A stretch of DNA of 64,000 nt, from contig NC_092091.1 of the NCBI RefSeq assembly GCF_045679555.1, forward strand, positions 68,227,241 through 68,291,240. The letters are read 5' to 3'. The notes beneath the pieces are model-generated. The model made no database searches. It saw nothing but the letters and a program-made list of their open reading frames with translations, and was not told the DNA's origin. Source of the DNA: Salvelinus alpinus. Its lineage: Eukaryota > Chordata > Actinopteri > Salmoniformes > Salmonidae. The first letter of the stretch is position 1; each line of letters starts with the position of its first letter. Position numbers and translations under genes: made by a program. Below, one piece after another: positions 26,601 to 35,668 of this stretch.

Positions 26601-28927
26601 TTTTCTTTGCACCGATGGTGCAAGTGTACAGAGTGGCCAGAGCCCACCACCACCAAACTGTCACTTGCAGAGCTAGGGGGGCCTACCCAGCCTAGATATT
26701 GAAAGAGAGCGGTCTACAGTGGAAACTTGGCAGCCAGTTAACACCAGTTTTGTCTATTAAAGCCTTCTCTGCTAGCTCCAGTATTGGACCCGGACCAGAC
26801 GGAAACACCTTCGACTGAGGGATAACATACCCAACTGATTAAAATGTCCATTGGATGTGCTTGGGGGGGACTCAGATATTCCCAAGGACAGACTCTCCAA
26901 GCTGGCTCATCTTAAACATGTCCACCCACCACTACGCTGTGATAGTTAAATTAAAAGCACGCCACGAAATCAGATGTCTAAGAAAAGTTGTCATAGTAAC
27001 TGCCGCTTTCTGTAGATGTTCAAGCCAAGGCTAAACAGAGATAACTCAATTAGTACATTTGAATTAGCCTGTCGACCCCATTACTACACTAAGTGTATTT
27101 ATGGTATTTCAGTGTCACCGTTGAATTGGATAGGTTTTATGAGAGCAAACAAACGCTCTTCTACGTGCACACACACACACTAAGTTGACAGAAGCTGTAC
27201 CAATATGGATTGCCATTTGGATCTCTTGCAAAGCAGGAATCAGTTTTACAACCCAAAAATTGAAATAATTTTGGGATGAAATCGTAACTGTGCTAAATCC
27301 TTCTTCCATTAATATTTATGTCCACCTAAAACTAAAATCCTCCTACTTCCTGCCCCCTCTGCTCCTCTTTGTCCTTGATTCTTTCCTACATGGCTCAGGG
27401 TGAGAGCAGGAGAAACCAGCTCTAAATTTATTTTTATTTTTTATTCTGTCTCTTCATCTGCACTGATTGGAACATACTTGACAAGTGAAAACAATAATGG
27501 TGGAAGCTCATCATGAGGCTGGCTTTCACCTGGCAAGTTGTCAGTGCTGAAGAAGAACAGGGAGCGAGGTGAGGTCAGATTTTGATGCGGTAAAGAATGA
27601 GCCGGAGAGAGAAATTACAGGAGAACTCTTTAGCTTACACAACAGCCTCAGCCTGGTCTGAGCCAGTACCATGCCAACCCCTGACTCAACATTTGGCCCA
27701 GTTCAGAATCAGAATCAGCAAGAATCAGATATGCATTACAATTAGATATAGGCTAAACTGTATAGGGAATGTGTAGGATATCAGAGCCTGACTGATGATC
27801 TATCCCAATGCAGTCAGGGAAACATGCATCAATAGTCTATACGAGCTGGGTGGATACAACTCCCAGTGTCATGGTGAGTTCATGCATGAGCTATGCAGCA
27901 TAATATCAACATATATATTTTACACAAGGGGCCCATTTCCTTAAAAAGAAGGCCTGCAATCCTTAATCTAGTTTTGTGGAGAAAAGTTGTTCATTGATAA
28001 TCCTCACACAGCTAGGAGGAATGAGGAGTGATGCCGGTTCACTGTTGAATTATAAACTAATTCATTATCAGTTCACCAAACAGTTGTCTCGACAGACAAT
28101 GATACATCAAAATGGTTTAGGGTTTGAGGACTGCATTGAGCTTACATACTGTTATGATTTGCACTTGTAGGCACAACTGGCAGCAAATGGACAATGTGCT
28201 TCTTTGTTGATTAGTTCAATATATAATAGTGAGTTTGACAGTTTTGAGCTTGTAGCTTACTGACATGAATGCCTTGCCAGTCTTCAACAGCCTAAAACAA
28301 TGTGTGCCATTGCCATAACGACATGATAAGAGGGCAGAGCACTTGTAAACTGTCACCACGTCACAACAGTGACAAGTACAGTGTATCTCATACAAGTGAT
28401 GCAGTGCATCGCATACAGTCATGTAAGCTTGATGAGTATGATGCATTGCTCCCCCGAAAGTGTAGTTTACCTTGATGAGGCATTGTTATGGTATCGTTGA
28501 CATTAGTGGAGCCCACGTTATAAATTATGACTGCAGAAGCGTTGTGGAGTGCAGCGACGTTGCGAATTTTATCTCTGAATGTACAATTCCCTGCAGCTAT
28601 CAACGCCATCCAAGCATTGTTTTGATAAGGCAGGGGATACTTAGCGTTCGGGTCGCAAGCTTGTCTCTCTTGCAAAAGCAAAGGCATCAACACTTGCCCT
28701 CTTGCTTCTTTCTTGGGGGAGTGCTCGCCATATCTTCCACACTCAGTCTTCTCTGTTTTGATTTCTGAAGTCACGGGATCCACATAAGTAATGTTGACAA
28801 ACGCGGTGTACCATTCTTCTTTCTCCGCCACCGTAAAGTCCAGACACAGAAAATGCACGAAGCAAAAGGATAACAGCCATGTTGAGAGAGCTAGACTGCG
28901 GCAGGCTTGGATGAGGGACGTTGCCAT
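13198..28927 (-). CDS. rnf150: RNF150, goliath-family RING-H2 E3 ubiquitin ligase (exons 1-6 of a split gene)
   Basis: Gene-level entry; exons run 28471-28927, 16033-16283, 14448-14519, 13910-13992, 13548-13644 and 13198-13423. Joined in frame they give a signal/hydrophobic N-terminus, a protease-associated (PA) domain facing the lumen, one transmembrane helix ([19 protein letters not shown]), and a cytosolic RING-H2 finger with all eight Cys/His ligands (CAVC, LPC, RH, FH, SC, CPMC). The family transfers ubiquitin at endosomal or ER membranes. N-terminus and motif order match vertebrate RNF150 better than RNF130. All introns have GT/AG ends and phases agree. The last coding exon (acidic C-terminus) was not found below 13198. 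Head-to-head with tbc1d9. Confidence 0.93.
13548..13644 (-). CDS. rnf150: rnf150 exon 5 (second half of RING-H2)
   Basis: Acceptor CCTCAG|GCACATC; encodes [20 protein letters not shown] then [12 protein letters not shown], giving the remaining RING-H2 ligands and the conserved W that contacts E2 enzymes. Donor CCA|GTAAGG, phase 0. 97 nt. Confidence 0.96.
13910..13992 (-). CDS. rnf150: rnf150 exon 4 (first half of RING-H2)
   Basis: Acceptor TTCTAG|GAAACGG; encodes [20 protein letters not shown] then VVRILPC, giving the first zinc ligands. Donor TGCAG|GTACGA, phase 2. 83 nt. It is a small exon hidden from simple ORF scanning. Confidence 0.94.
14448..14519 (-). CDS. rnf150: rnf150 exon 3
   Basis: 72 nt, 24 codons, phase 0/0: [20 protein letters not shown] then KGDK. 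Acceptor GAGCAG|AGACG, donor AAG|GTAGAC. It is the basic linker between membrane helix and RING finger, strongly conserved in the goliath family. Confidence 0.94.
15247..15489. mobile_element. Palindromic MITE (GAACCCTTT type) in rnf150 intron 2
   Basis: Terminal arms TCTTAGAAAAAAGA and CTTTTTTTCTAAGA enclose inner inverted motifs AGCTGTCCCCATA/TATGGGGACAGC, with AAGAACCCTTTTTGGTTCTA and related GAACC-CTTT repeats. This is a typical non-autonomous fold-back element with no ORF. A copy is at 58701-58943. Confidence 0.8.
15749..15805 (-). other. Partial duplicate of rnf150 exon 2 end, possible in-phase mini-exon
   Basis: On the minus strand the sequence reads CACACAG, then 57 nt, then GTACGG. 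The last 17 codons encode exactly the [17 protein letters not shown] end of exon 2; the first two read VV instead of LI. The four base differences within those 17 codons are all third-position synonymous transitions. The segment is 19 codons, phase 0 to 0, so inclusion between exons 2 and 3 would add 19 residues without a frameshift. The branch/polypyrimidine region is only moderate. It could be a cassette exon or a young inert duplicate. Confidence 0.55.
16033..16283 (-). CDS. rnf150: rnf150 exon 2
   Basis: Acceptor CCAACAG then GTACGGGGGATATC; 251 nt. Encodes the end of the PA domain ([31 protein letters not shown]), a luminal stem, the single transmembrane helix and the juxtamembrane [12 protein letters not shown]. 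Donor CAG|GTACGG, phase 0. A 57-nt partial copy of its 3' end lies about 230 bp downstream in the following intron. Confidence 0.95.
18600..19630 (+). mobile_element. L2-like LINE 3' fragment
   Basis: The frame near 18740-19070 reads [20 protein letters not shown], then [14 protein letters not shown] and [15 protein letters not shown], the C-terminal region of an L2-like element. It continues, after a stop, with [21 protein letters not shown] 51-bp segment starting CTTATCTCAGCTCACTGGTC is tandemly duplicated at about 18974-19075. The 3' end is GGTTAAATAAAGGTGAAATAAATA. A copy is at 62054-63084. Confidence 0.82.
19911..19945. repeat. Perfect short hairpin
   Basis: Arms ATATGCGCACTCAC and GTGAGTGCGCATAT of 14 bp with a 7-nt loop. 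Also present at 63365-63399 in the second copy. Confidence 0.85.
20428..20678 (-). mobile_element. tRNA-derived SINE (salmonid type)
   Basis: On the minus strand the tRNA-like head reads GGGTGGCGCAGTGGTCTAGG with box A, followed by GGGTTCGCGACC (box B like), then a body with CACAATTGGCCTAGCG and GGTAGGGATATCCTTGTCTC. It ends at a GA/TC microsatellite. Pol III promoter boxes identify it as a SINE; I do not assign a family name with certainty. Confidence 0.85.
20686..20832 (+). mobile_element. LINE/SINE 3' tail with ATTTG repeat
   Basis: Reads CTAGGGAGTTTTTCCTAGCC and TACAGCACTTTGAGATATCA to AATAAATTTGATTTGAT. This is a frequent teleost retroposon 3' end with a short repeat tail. No coding part is present. 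Confidence 0.65.
22377..22482. mobile_element. Palindromic MITE (GGGACCAGGCT type)
   Basis: Left arm CTTGCCAACTCCTATGGT and right arm ACCATAGGAGTTGGCAAG, preceded and followed by matching GATCTGTTTG/CAAACAGATC and TGGTCCC/GGGACCA. Near-perfect fold-back of about 45-bp arms. Confidence 0.85.
22727..22785. repeat. Short tandem repeat ATGGTGCATAATAAGCCA x3
   Basis: Three adjacent units of about 20 bp. No further meaning is visible. Confidence 0.8.
24914..26456 (-). mobile_element. Tc1-like DNA transposon, full length but decayed
   Basis: Flanked by TA at both ends. Left terminus AGTGCATTCGGAAAGTATTC; right terminus GTCTGAATACTTTTCAAGGT followed by ACTGTA. About 1.54 kb, the usual size of teleost Tc1 elements. 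The transposase is on the minus strand and broken: the HTH region [20 protein letters not shown] and [20 protein letters not shown] is readable at 25838-26020, while DDE-domain pieces are scattered in other frames toward 25144. It is inside rnf150 intron 1. Confidence 0.92.
25838..26020 (-). pseudogene. Tc1-like transposase HTH fragment
   Basis: 60-residue open piece of the transposase DNA-binding domain, with [16 protein letters not shown] (first helix-turn-helix) and the AT-hook-like linker GRPAKLS. The downstream catalytic domain is interrupted by stops and shifts, so no active enzyme is expected. Confidence 0.9.
28471..28927 (-). CDS. rnf150: rnf150 exon 1 (coding part)
   Basis: ATG at 28927 starts [20 protein letters not shown], an N-terminal hydrophobic signal segment like that of vertebrate RNF150. 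It continues with [12 protein letters not shown] and [11 protein letters not shown], then the start of the PA domain ([32 protein letters not shown]) to MPHQ. Potential N-glycosylation sites are NIT, NCT, NAS and NDT. A longer upstream in-frame ATG at 29011 exists, but the conserved start is 28927. Donor AAG|GTAAAC, phase 1. Exon 457 nt coding. Confidence 0.95.
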
Positions 28928-29376
28928 GTTCAGTCCGAGGATATAGCGAGCGTTTCCCTCTCCACCAAGCCTAAAAGCTGCCTCTCGCTGGTAGCCTCCC
29001 CACCTTTCCAAGCTCGACGACTACGATTTCGGACTACCCTGAAGATGAAATACTTGAAAAGTGATGCAGCAAAACAACTGATTAAAGGTAGTTTCTGGTT
29101 GTTGACAGAAATGTTTTTAAACAGTTGGTTGTAGTCGTGCTTCTCCACCCTGCCTACTGCTACCTAAGCGACTGGCCTGTAATGTTGTTGTCAGTCAGCT
29201 GTGCGCGCTGGACAAGCTTTCTTAACATGTGACCTGGGCGGGGATCACGAAGATAGTCGAACCTGTCCCCCATAATACAGGCTAGTGTTCACCTATACAG
29301 GGATCGGCAATAGGCGTCCGCGAATTATTGATTTTCGCCCACCAAAGTTGTTAGTAAAAAAAAGCAAATATATATT

Positions 29377-29605
29377 TACACTACAGGTCAAACGTTTTAG
29401 AATACCTACTCATTCAAGGGTTTTTCTTTATTTTGACTATTTTCTACATTGTAGAATAATAGGGAAGACATCAAAATGAAATACACATATGGAATCATGT
29501 AGTAACCAAAAAAGTGTTAAACAAATCAAAATATATTTTATATTTGAGATTCTTTAAATAGCCACCCTTTGCCTTGATGACAGCTTTGCACACTCTTTTG
29601 ACCGG
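29377..29605 (+). mobile_element. Tc1-like element, left end only
   Basis: Contains ACTCATTCAAGGGTTTTTCT, ACATTGTAGAATAATAGGGA, CATGTAGTAACCAAAAAAGT and CCCTTTGCCTTGATGACAGC, the left-end sequence of a widespread salmonid Tc1 family. It breaks off after TTGCACACTCTTTTG; the transposase is absent. Confidence 0.8.
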
Positions 29606-29742
29606 TATGTGTATATATATATACTTTATTATGGGAGATTTTAGCAGTGGTAAAATAATGTAAAATCATCAGGAATTCAGCCAAAATGTAATTTAATGTA
29701 GAACATATCTTCCCAAGTATTCCAACAAATAAAAAAAGTGTT

Positions 29743-29999
29743 GCTTGCAATGTGTAATCACAATATTTATCCAGCAGAGGGCAATATTGTTTACAGGTCA
29801 CAGACCCCCCCCCCCCCCCCCTCCCCTCCCCTCCCCCCCACACACACACACAATTTACATTGGGGGTTTCGAATTACAGGTTAATACTGTTAAGACACGT
29901 TGCAGAAAAATAACATGACCATAGCCGTGGGTCTGTGACCTGTAATCAAGTAAACATTGCCCTCTGCTGGGTAAATATTGTGATTACATATTGCAAGCA
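29743..29999. repeat. Long imperfect inverted repeat with C-rich loop
   Basis: The left arm (29743-29806) includes GTAATCACAATATTTATCCA, CAGAGGGCAAT and ACAGGTCACAGACC. The right arm (29929-29999) carries their complements GGTCTGTGACCTGT, CCTCTGCTGGGTAAATATTG and TGTGATTAC. The arms are about 65 bp. The spacer starts with a poly-C run of about 16 and a CCCCT-rich and CA tract. Confidence 0.85.
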
Positions 30000-30183
30000 G
30001 TTCTTCAAGTTGACCTCAAGAGAGCACTGTATCCTACTACATGTCCATCATCATGCCAGCCTTTGGAAGAGAGAAAACAGGTGAGTGCGTCATAAGCCCT
30101 ATATACGTCCCAATTAATCACATTCTTTCCAATGAAAGGAAGTCTAGATAAATGCAGTCTAATAATAGTTTTACATGAACTCA

Positions 30184-30480
30184 AATCAAATGATATTTGT
30201 CACACGCTTTGTAAACAACAGGTGTAGACTAACAGTGAAACGCTTACTTACGGACCCATCACTTAGCAACAATGCAGAAAGAAAGAAAATAGAGCAATAA
30301 TAGAAAGCAAAACACGTAATAATAAAACAAATAATAAATACACAATGAGTAACGATATACCCGGGGTACTAGTACCGAGTCAATGTGCAGGGGTACGAGG
30401 TAATTGAGGTAGATATGTACATATAACTAGGAATAAAGTGACATATAAACAGTAGTATATACTATATGTACATACAGTTT
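30184..30480 (+). repeat. Dispersed salmonid repeat (retroelement 3' type)
   Basis: Contains TTTGTCACACGCTTTGTAAA, ACAGGTGTAGACTAACAGTG, AAACGCTTACTTACGGACCC and GAGTCAATGTGCAGGGGTAC. I recognise this as a very common salmonid dispersed repeat but cannot name its class from the sequence alone. Confidence 0.6.
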
Positions 30481-31917
30481 GTGTGATAACCAGCTATAAT
30501 TAGACCCAGGAACATGTACAATACATGGTGAGGGTTAACAGATATCACTCACACACAAACTGTGACTAAGAAACCCTACTATATGTAATTTAGTGTAAAC
30601 AGCAACCCCATGAACAGAGACAGTATATTATTATATGCATTGTATTCTGGAAGGTTCAATAAGTATTTCTAAGTGTCAAGCTTATCATGTTAGGGCATCT
30701 GACCAGCCGGTAGGTCTAAAGCAGTGTTGGGGGGCTCTGGGTAAATCTACATATCCACACTAGCATACCACCTGAATGCATGCCTAATATGGCTTCATGC
30801 TAGGAGATATGTTAGTGTGGATATTGGAACCGAGCCATACAGTCTCAGGCTTGTTGCATTGCCACTATTGATGTGTAATTATTCTGAACACCCAAAATAC
30901 AGCAAGTTAACAATATGAAGTTAGATTAACACAAGACTCGTAACAAACGTTTTATTAACCATGGAGAAATGTAGCCATAAAACAACATGTGCTTCTGTGA
31001 CAAATCTGATTGACCACATATTTCGTGGACACGTTTCTGGACGAGGCTGGATACCAGGAGGATCTGAGAATGACAGACTGTTGTTTAGTACAGTAGCCTA
31101 CACACACACCACTGTGTTCATATAGACAGATGGAGATAGATACAGTAAACCTACATGAGGTTAGATGAGATGGTATATTTCCTCTAGAGAGTATTTTTGT
31201 ACAGTAATAAGGTGACAGGTTGTTGCATTTCCACAGCACAGCCTGGGGAAGGGAGATTTCACTGGAAATAACTATGCCATGTCTCCATCTAATCACTTTC
31301 CTTACCATTTTGAAGTAGGAAACCAAAAGTATTTTATGCCATTGCCACCACATACGAAATGACAAAATCGATTCCATTTGATCTGCATTTGCCAAGGCGT
31401 AAAACTATTGACGTAATACTTTTGGAGTCAATTCAATCAAACTCACAGTGCAGTATTTGCACAAAACTGTATGAATTTGTCCCTCAGTCAGTGGTCAGGT
31501 GCCTTGTTAATAGTAAACAAATTGTGAAATATATATCTCTTGCAGTAGCTGACAGCTAGCTGACATTCATTATGTTGGTATCAGAGACATGGGGGAAGTT
31601 TAAGGAAATGACTCAGAACACAGAATGACACAGAACACATCAACAACAGCACCGTTTCTGTTTGAGCCATCTCATGATACTTTGTGGTGGTTACAGCACC
31701 TACACATAATAACCCCATAATGTCAAAGTGGAATTATATATTTATTTTTTCTACAAATCAATTAAATATGAAAATCTGAAATGTCTTGAGTCAATAAGTA
31801 TTCAACCCCTTTGTTATGGCAAGCCTAAATAAGTTCAGGAGTAAGAATGTGCTTAAGTCACAGAATACAGTAGGTTGCATGGACTCACTATGTGCAATAA
31901 TAGTGTTTAATACTGTA

Positions 31918-32262
31918 GTGGGCTAAATCAGGGTCACAGTGATTATTGGTAGTCTTAAACAAATCTACATTGAAACAAAGTATATACCTCACACACATGG
32001 TTATGGGCTTAAAAAAAAGTCACCTATACCATGTCTGATATAGAGTTGATGTATTACATTTTGATTTTGCATCCCAATATTACACTTTATATACATCACA
32101 AAAGACTGAAATATAACAAAACTGTTTGACAGAAACATTGTAATTTGTCTGTTTTAAAAATATATATTTATTAATAAAACTATGAATAATATTAATAACA
32201 TTCCACCCATGAGGCCAAATAGGGTGCTTTGGTCATTGACTGCAGGAAATGGCTACAATGAT
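31918..32262. mobile_element. Unnamed non-autonomous insertion within the Tc1 relic
   Basis: AT-rich stretch starting TACTGTAGTGGGCTAAATCA and ending near GCAGGAAATGGCTA, interrupting otherwise continuous Tc1 sequence. No ORF. Class not determined; borders approximate. Confidence 0.5.
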
Positions 32263-32337
32263 TTTTGAATGCCTACCTCGTACCCCACACACAATTATCT
32301 GTAACGTCCCTTAGTCGAACAGTGAATTTCAAACAGC

Positions 32338-32565
32338 GCATGCACGCTGACACGGTCGCCAGTTGTACAGTGTTTCCTCCGGCACATTGCTCCTGCTGGC
32401 TTCCGGGTTAAGCGAGCAGTGTGTCAAGAAGTAGTGCGGCTTGACAGGGTCATGTTTCGGTGGATGCATGTCTCTCCACATTAGCCTCTCCCGAGTCCGT
32501 ACGGGAGTTGCAGCGATGGGACAAGACTGTAACTACCAATTGGGTATCATAAAAAAGGGGTAAAA
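32338..32565 (+). mobile_element. SINE body fragment (salmonid type)
   Basis: Reads ACAGTGTTTCCTCCGGCACA, GCTGGCTTCCGGGTTAAGCG, CCGTACGGGAGTTGCAGCGA and GGTATCATAAAAAAGGGGTA. This is the distal body and 3' end of the same SINE group as 20428-20678, which shows its head. The tRNA-like head is missing here. Confidence 0.75.
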
Positions 32566-32658
32566 ACTTTATAAATAAAGCTAAGCACAGACTAAATCCT
32601 AGAGGAAAGCCTGGTTCAGTCTGCTTTCCAACAGACACTGGGAGACAAATTCACCTTT

Positions 32659-33684
32659 TGTCACGTGTGTTCCCTCTCCGGCCTCTAGGTCACCAGGCTG
32701 CTCGTTATGTCGCACACCTGCCACCGTCGTTATGCGTACCTGCGCATTGTCAGACTCATCTGGACTCCATCACTTCCCTATATATATCACTCCCTTTGGT
32801 TCCTTCCCCAGGCGTCATTGTTTATTTTTCTTGTTTTGTATTATGTGCCGTTTATTTTACTAAAACACTCACTCCCTGAACTTGCTTCCCGACTCTCAGC
32901 GCACATTGTTACAGAATGACGCCTCACCTAAGGGAAGCGGGAATGACTTTGTGTCCGGGAGCTGCTACAGGCTTGCATGCCTCAGACAGATCGCCAGGCT
33001 CCCCGGCCTTCGCGGGTTCGTCAGTCTCTCAAGCCTCAGCTGGATCACCAGGCTCCCCTGCTTCCACCGGCTCATCAGGCTCTCATGCCTCAGCTGGATC
33101 GCCAGGCTCCCCTGCTTCCACCAGCTCGTCAGGTTCTCAAGCCTCAGCTGGATCGCCAGGCTCCCCTGCTTCCACCAGCTCATCAGGCTCTCATGCCTCA
33201 GCTGGATCGCCAGGCTCCCCTGCTTCCACCGGCTCGTCAGGTTCTCAAGCCTCAGCTGGATTGCCAGGCTCCCCTGCTTCCACCGGCTCGTCAGGCTCTA
33301 ATGCCTCAGCTGGAACGCCAGGTTCCCGCGCCTCAGCAGGGGTGATCGGTCCGCTCCTGATCCCGGGGATCGTCCCTTTGGTCGGCGTCTTGCGGCTGGA
33401 AGGGGGTACTACCACGTGTGCTTCCTCTCCGGCCTCTAGGTCACCAGGCTGCTCGTTATGGCGCACACCTGTCACCATCGTTACGCGTACCTGCGTGTCG
33501 TTAGACTCACCTGGACGCCATCACTTCCCTGAATGTCACTCTCTTTGGTTCCTTCCCCAGGCATCAATGTTTCTGTTTCATGTCTGTGTGCTGTTAATGT
33601 TTCTTGTTTTGTATTATGTTCCCTTTATTTTCTTAACACTCACTCCCTGAACTTGCTTCCCGACTCTCAGCGCACATTGTTACA
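32659..33684 (+). mobile_element. Small non-autonomous LTR retrotransposon (TRIM-like), 1.03 kb
   Basis: Two direct repeats flank a 496-bp interior: 5' LTR 32659-32913 (starts TGTCACGTGTG, ends CATTGTTACA) and 3' LTR about 33410-33684 (same end, start slightly changed to TACCACGTGTG). A 5-bp target duplication CCTTT is at 32654-32658 and 33685-33689. A purine run GGAAGGGGG precedes the 3' LTR like a polypurine tract. No gag or pol is encoded. It must have been mobilised by another element. I see no clear tRNA primer site. Confidence 0.87.
33000..33335 (+). repeat. 54-bp in-frame tandem repeat inside the TRIM-like element
   Basis: About six units starting GGCTCCCCTGCTTCCACCGG and containing TCTCATGCCTCAGCTGGATC. 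Period 54 keeps frame, so the frame from 32916 encodes an 18-residue repeat SPASTGSSGSHASAGSPG and related forms. All three plus frames remain open across it. Whether it is translated is unknown. Confidence 0.85.
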
Positions 33685-33929
33685 CCTTTCAGCAGGACAA
33701 TAACCTAAAACACAAGGCAAAATATACGCTAGAGTTGCTTACCAAGACAATATTGAATGTTCCTGAGTTTTGACTTAAATCTGCTTGACAGAGCTTGAAG
33801 AAATGTGATTTTTTTTTTAAATATTGTACAATCCAGGGGTGCAAAGCTCTGACTTACCAAGAAATATGCACAGCTGTAATCACTGTTAAAGGGTATTCTA
33901 ACATGTATTAACTCAGGGGTGTGAATACT

Positions 33930-34536
33930 TACACTACTGTTCAAAAGTTTGGGGTCACTTAGAAATGTCCTTGTTTTTGAAAGAAAAGCACATTTTTTGT
34001 CCATTAAAATAACATCAAATTGATCAGAAATACAGTGGAGACATTGTTAATGTTGTACATTACAATTATAGCTCAAAATGGCCAGAAACAAATAACTTTC
34101 TTCTGAAACTCGTCAGTCTATTCTTGTTCTGAGAAATTAAGGCTATTCCATGCGGGAAATTGCCAAGAAACTGAAGATCTCGTACAACGCTGTGTACTAC
34201 TCCCTTCACAGAACAGCGCAAACTGGTTCTAACCAGAATAGAAAGAGGAGTGGGAGGCTCCGGTGCACAACTGAGCAAGAGAACAAGTACATTAGAGTGT
34301 CTAGTCTGAGAAACAGATGCCTCACAAGTCCTCAACTGGCAGTTTCATTAAATAGTACCCGCAAAACACCAGTCTCAACGTCAACAGTGAGGTGTTGAGG
34401 TGACTCCGGGATGCTGGCCTTCTAGGCAGAGTTCCTCTGTCCAGTGTCTGTGTTCTTTTGCACATCTTAATCTTTTATTTTTATCGGCCAGTCTGAGATA
34501 GGGCTTTTTCTTTGCAACTTTGCCTAGAAGGTCAGG
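33930..34536 (+). mobile_element. Tc1-like element, internally deleted and right-truncated
   Basis: Left end CTACTGTTCAAAAGTTTGGG, then after a deletion near 34060 the transposase start ATGGCCAGAAACAAA region and a frame (34150-34398) with MREIAKKLKISYNAVYYSLH and CTTEQENKYIRVSSLRNRC. It ends after GCAACTTTGCCTAGAAGG with no right terminal repeat. Confidence 0.85.
34150..34398 (+). pseudogene. Tc1-like transposase N-terminal fragment
   Basis: 82 residues with the paired-like helix-turn-helix (IAKKLKISYNAVYYSL) and the linker KRSGRLRCTTEQENKYI. The catalytic DDE domain is missing. A frameshift relative to the preceding ATGGCC... start is likely. Inactive. Confidence 0.88.
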
Positions 34537-34813
34537 AATTTTAATTTGGAATTTTCTATTACGGTATCTTTACTTTTACAGAATTATGACAATTGGATAC
34601 CTTTTCCACCACTGGTTAGAGGTAATAATACAGACAACAGCAATAACACAATCTTCAAACAGGCAGACTGTTCTCTTTCTTCAAGACTTCACTATCGACC
34701 CGTTTGATCTGCATGTGGTCTTCTCCATTTCTCAAAAGCCCCCTTCATTCCTTGAATGTGGAACGAATCTGTCAATAACCAATAATAAACTGCCATTTTT
34801 GATTTCCATCACC

Positions 34814-35350
34814 CAGTGGTGGAAAAAGTAGCAGTTGTCAGACTTAAGTAAAAGTATAGATACCTTAATAGAATGTTCCTCAACTAAAAGTGAAAGTCAC
34901 CCAGTAAAATACTACTTGAGTAAAAGTCTAAAAGTATTTGGTTCTGAATATACTTAAGTATCAAAAGTAAATGGAATTACTAAAATATACTTAAACATCA
35001 AAAGTATAAGTATAAATCATTTCAAATTCATTATATTACGCAAAACAGGTGGCACCATTTTCTTGTTTTGAAAATGTACGGATAGCCAGAGGCGGATGAC
35101 CACGCATTCTTTTGATAAGTGCGTGAATTGGACAATTTTCCTGTTCTGCTAAGCATTCAAAATGTAACGAGTACTTTTGGCTGTCAGGGAAAATGAATGG
35201 GGAAAAAAGTACATTATTTTCTTTAGGAATGTAAGTGAAGTAAAAGTGAAAGTTGTCAAAAAGATAAATAGTAAAGTAAAGTACAGATACCCCAAAAATC
35301 TACTTAAGTAGTACTTTAAAGAATTTGTACTTAAGTACTTTACACCACTG
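34814..35350. mobile_element. Non-autonomous hAT element, 537 bp
   Basis: Terminal repeats CAGTGGTGGAAAAAGTA and GTACTTTACACCACTG. Flanking 8-mers CCATCACC and CCTACACC match at 6 of 8. The interior is full of ACTTAAGTA and AGTAAAAGT motifs, the usual subterminal binding-site-like repeats of this teleost hAT group. No transposase ORF. Confidence 0.9.
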
Positions 35351-35404
35351 CCTACACCCTAGAAATAGCCTAAATATGACATACACTAACTATGCTATTC
35401 TGTG

Positions 35405-35668
35405 GTGCCCAGGTAGCCTAGCAGTTAAGAGTGTGGGGCCAGTAACTGAATGATCTCTGGTTTGAATCCCGAGTCGGCAAGATGGAAAAATCTGGTCTTT
35501 TGCCCTTGAGCAAGGCAGTTAAACAACAACTGCGCCGATGACATTGAATAAGGCAGCGCCTTGCACCTCTCTGATTCAGAGGGGTTGGGTAAAATGCGGA
35601 AGACACATTTTGGTTGAATGCATTCAGCTGTGCAGCTGACTAGGTATCCCCCTTTCCTTATTCAGTTA
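35405..35668 (+). mobile_element. tRNA-derived SINE (AvaIII-like)
   Basis: tRNA-like head GGTAGCCTAGCAGTTAAGAG with box B-like GGTTTGAATCCC; body CCCTTGAGCAAGGCAGTTAA; 3' end GTTGAATGCATTCAGCTGTG then ACTAGGTATCCCC. Family name is tentative. Confidence 0.8.

Larger units (their letters stand above)
16284..28470 (-). other. rnf150 intron 1, repeat-rich
   Basis: 12.2-kb intron between exon 1 and exon 2. It holds a LINE end (18600-19630), a SINE (20428-20678), a MITE (22377-22482), a full-length Tc1-like relic (24914-26456) and short microsatellites: TA 20280-20300, GA 20391-20421, CA 21819-21832, TC 23483-23502 and TG 23628-23657. No other gene is visible. The parts 16284-18600 and 26460-28470 look single-copy. 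Confidence 0.8.
31705..33929 (+). mobile_element. Degenerate Tc1-like element carrying three nested insertions
   Basis: Recognisable pieces: AGTCAATAAGTATTCAACCC (31790), GGCAAGCCTAAATAAGTTCA (31820), TGAATGCCTACCTCG (32265), AGAGGAAAGCCTGGTTCAGT (32600), TTTCAGCAGGACAATAACC (33687), CAGCTGTAATCACTGTTAAA (33872) and GGGGTGTGAATACTTA (33915). These align in order with one Tc1 family. Insertions separate them at about 31918-32262, 32338-32565 and 32659-33684. Another Tc1 begins at 33930, cutting off its right end. No working transposase remains. Confidence 0.8.

Noticed and set aside
28928-29011. Upstream in-frame ATG extending rnf150 by 28 residues
   Set aside because: The conserved RNF150 N-terminus starts at MATSLIQ (28927); the extension lacks similarity to the family.
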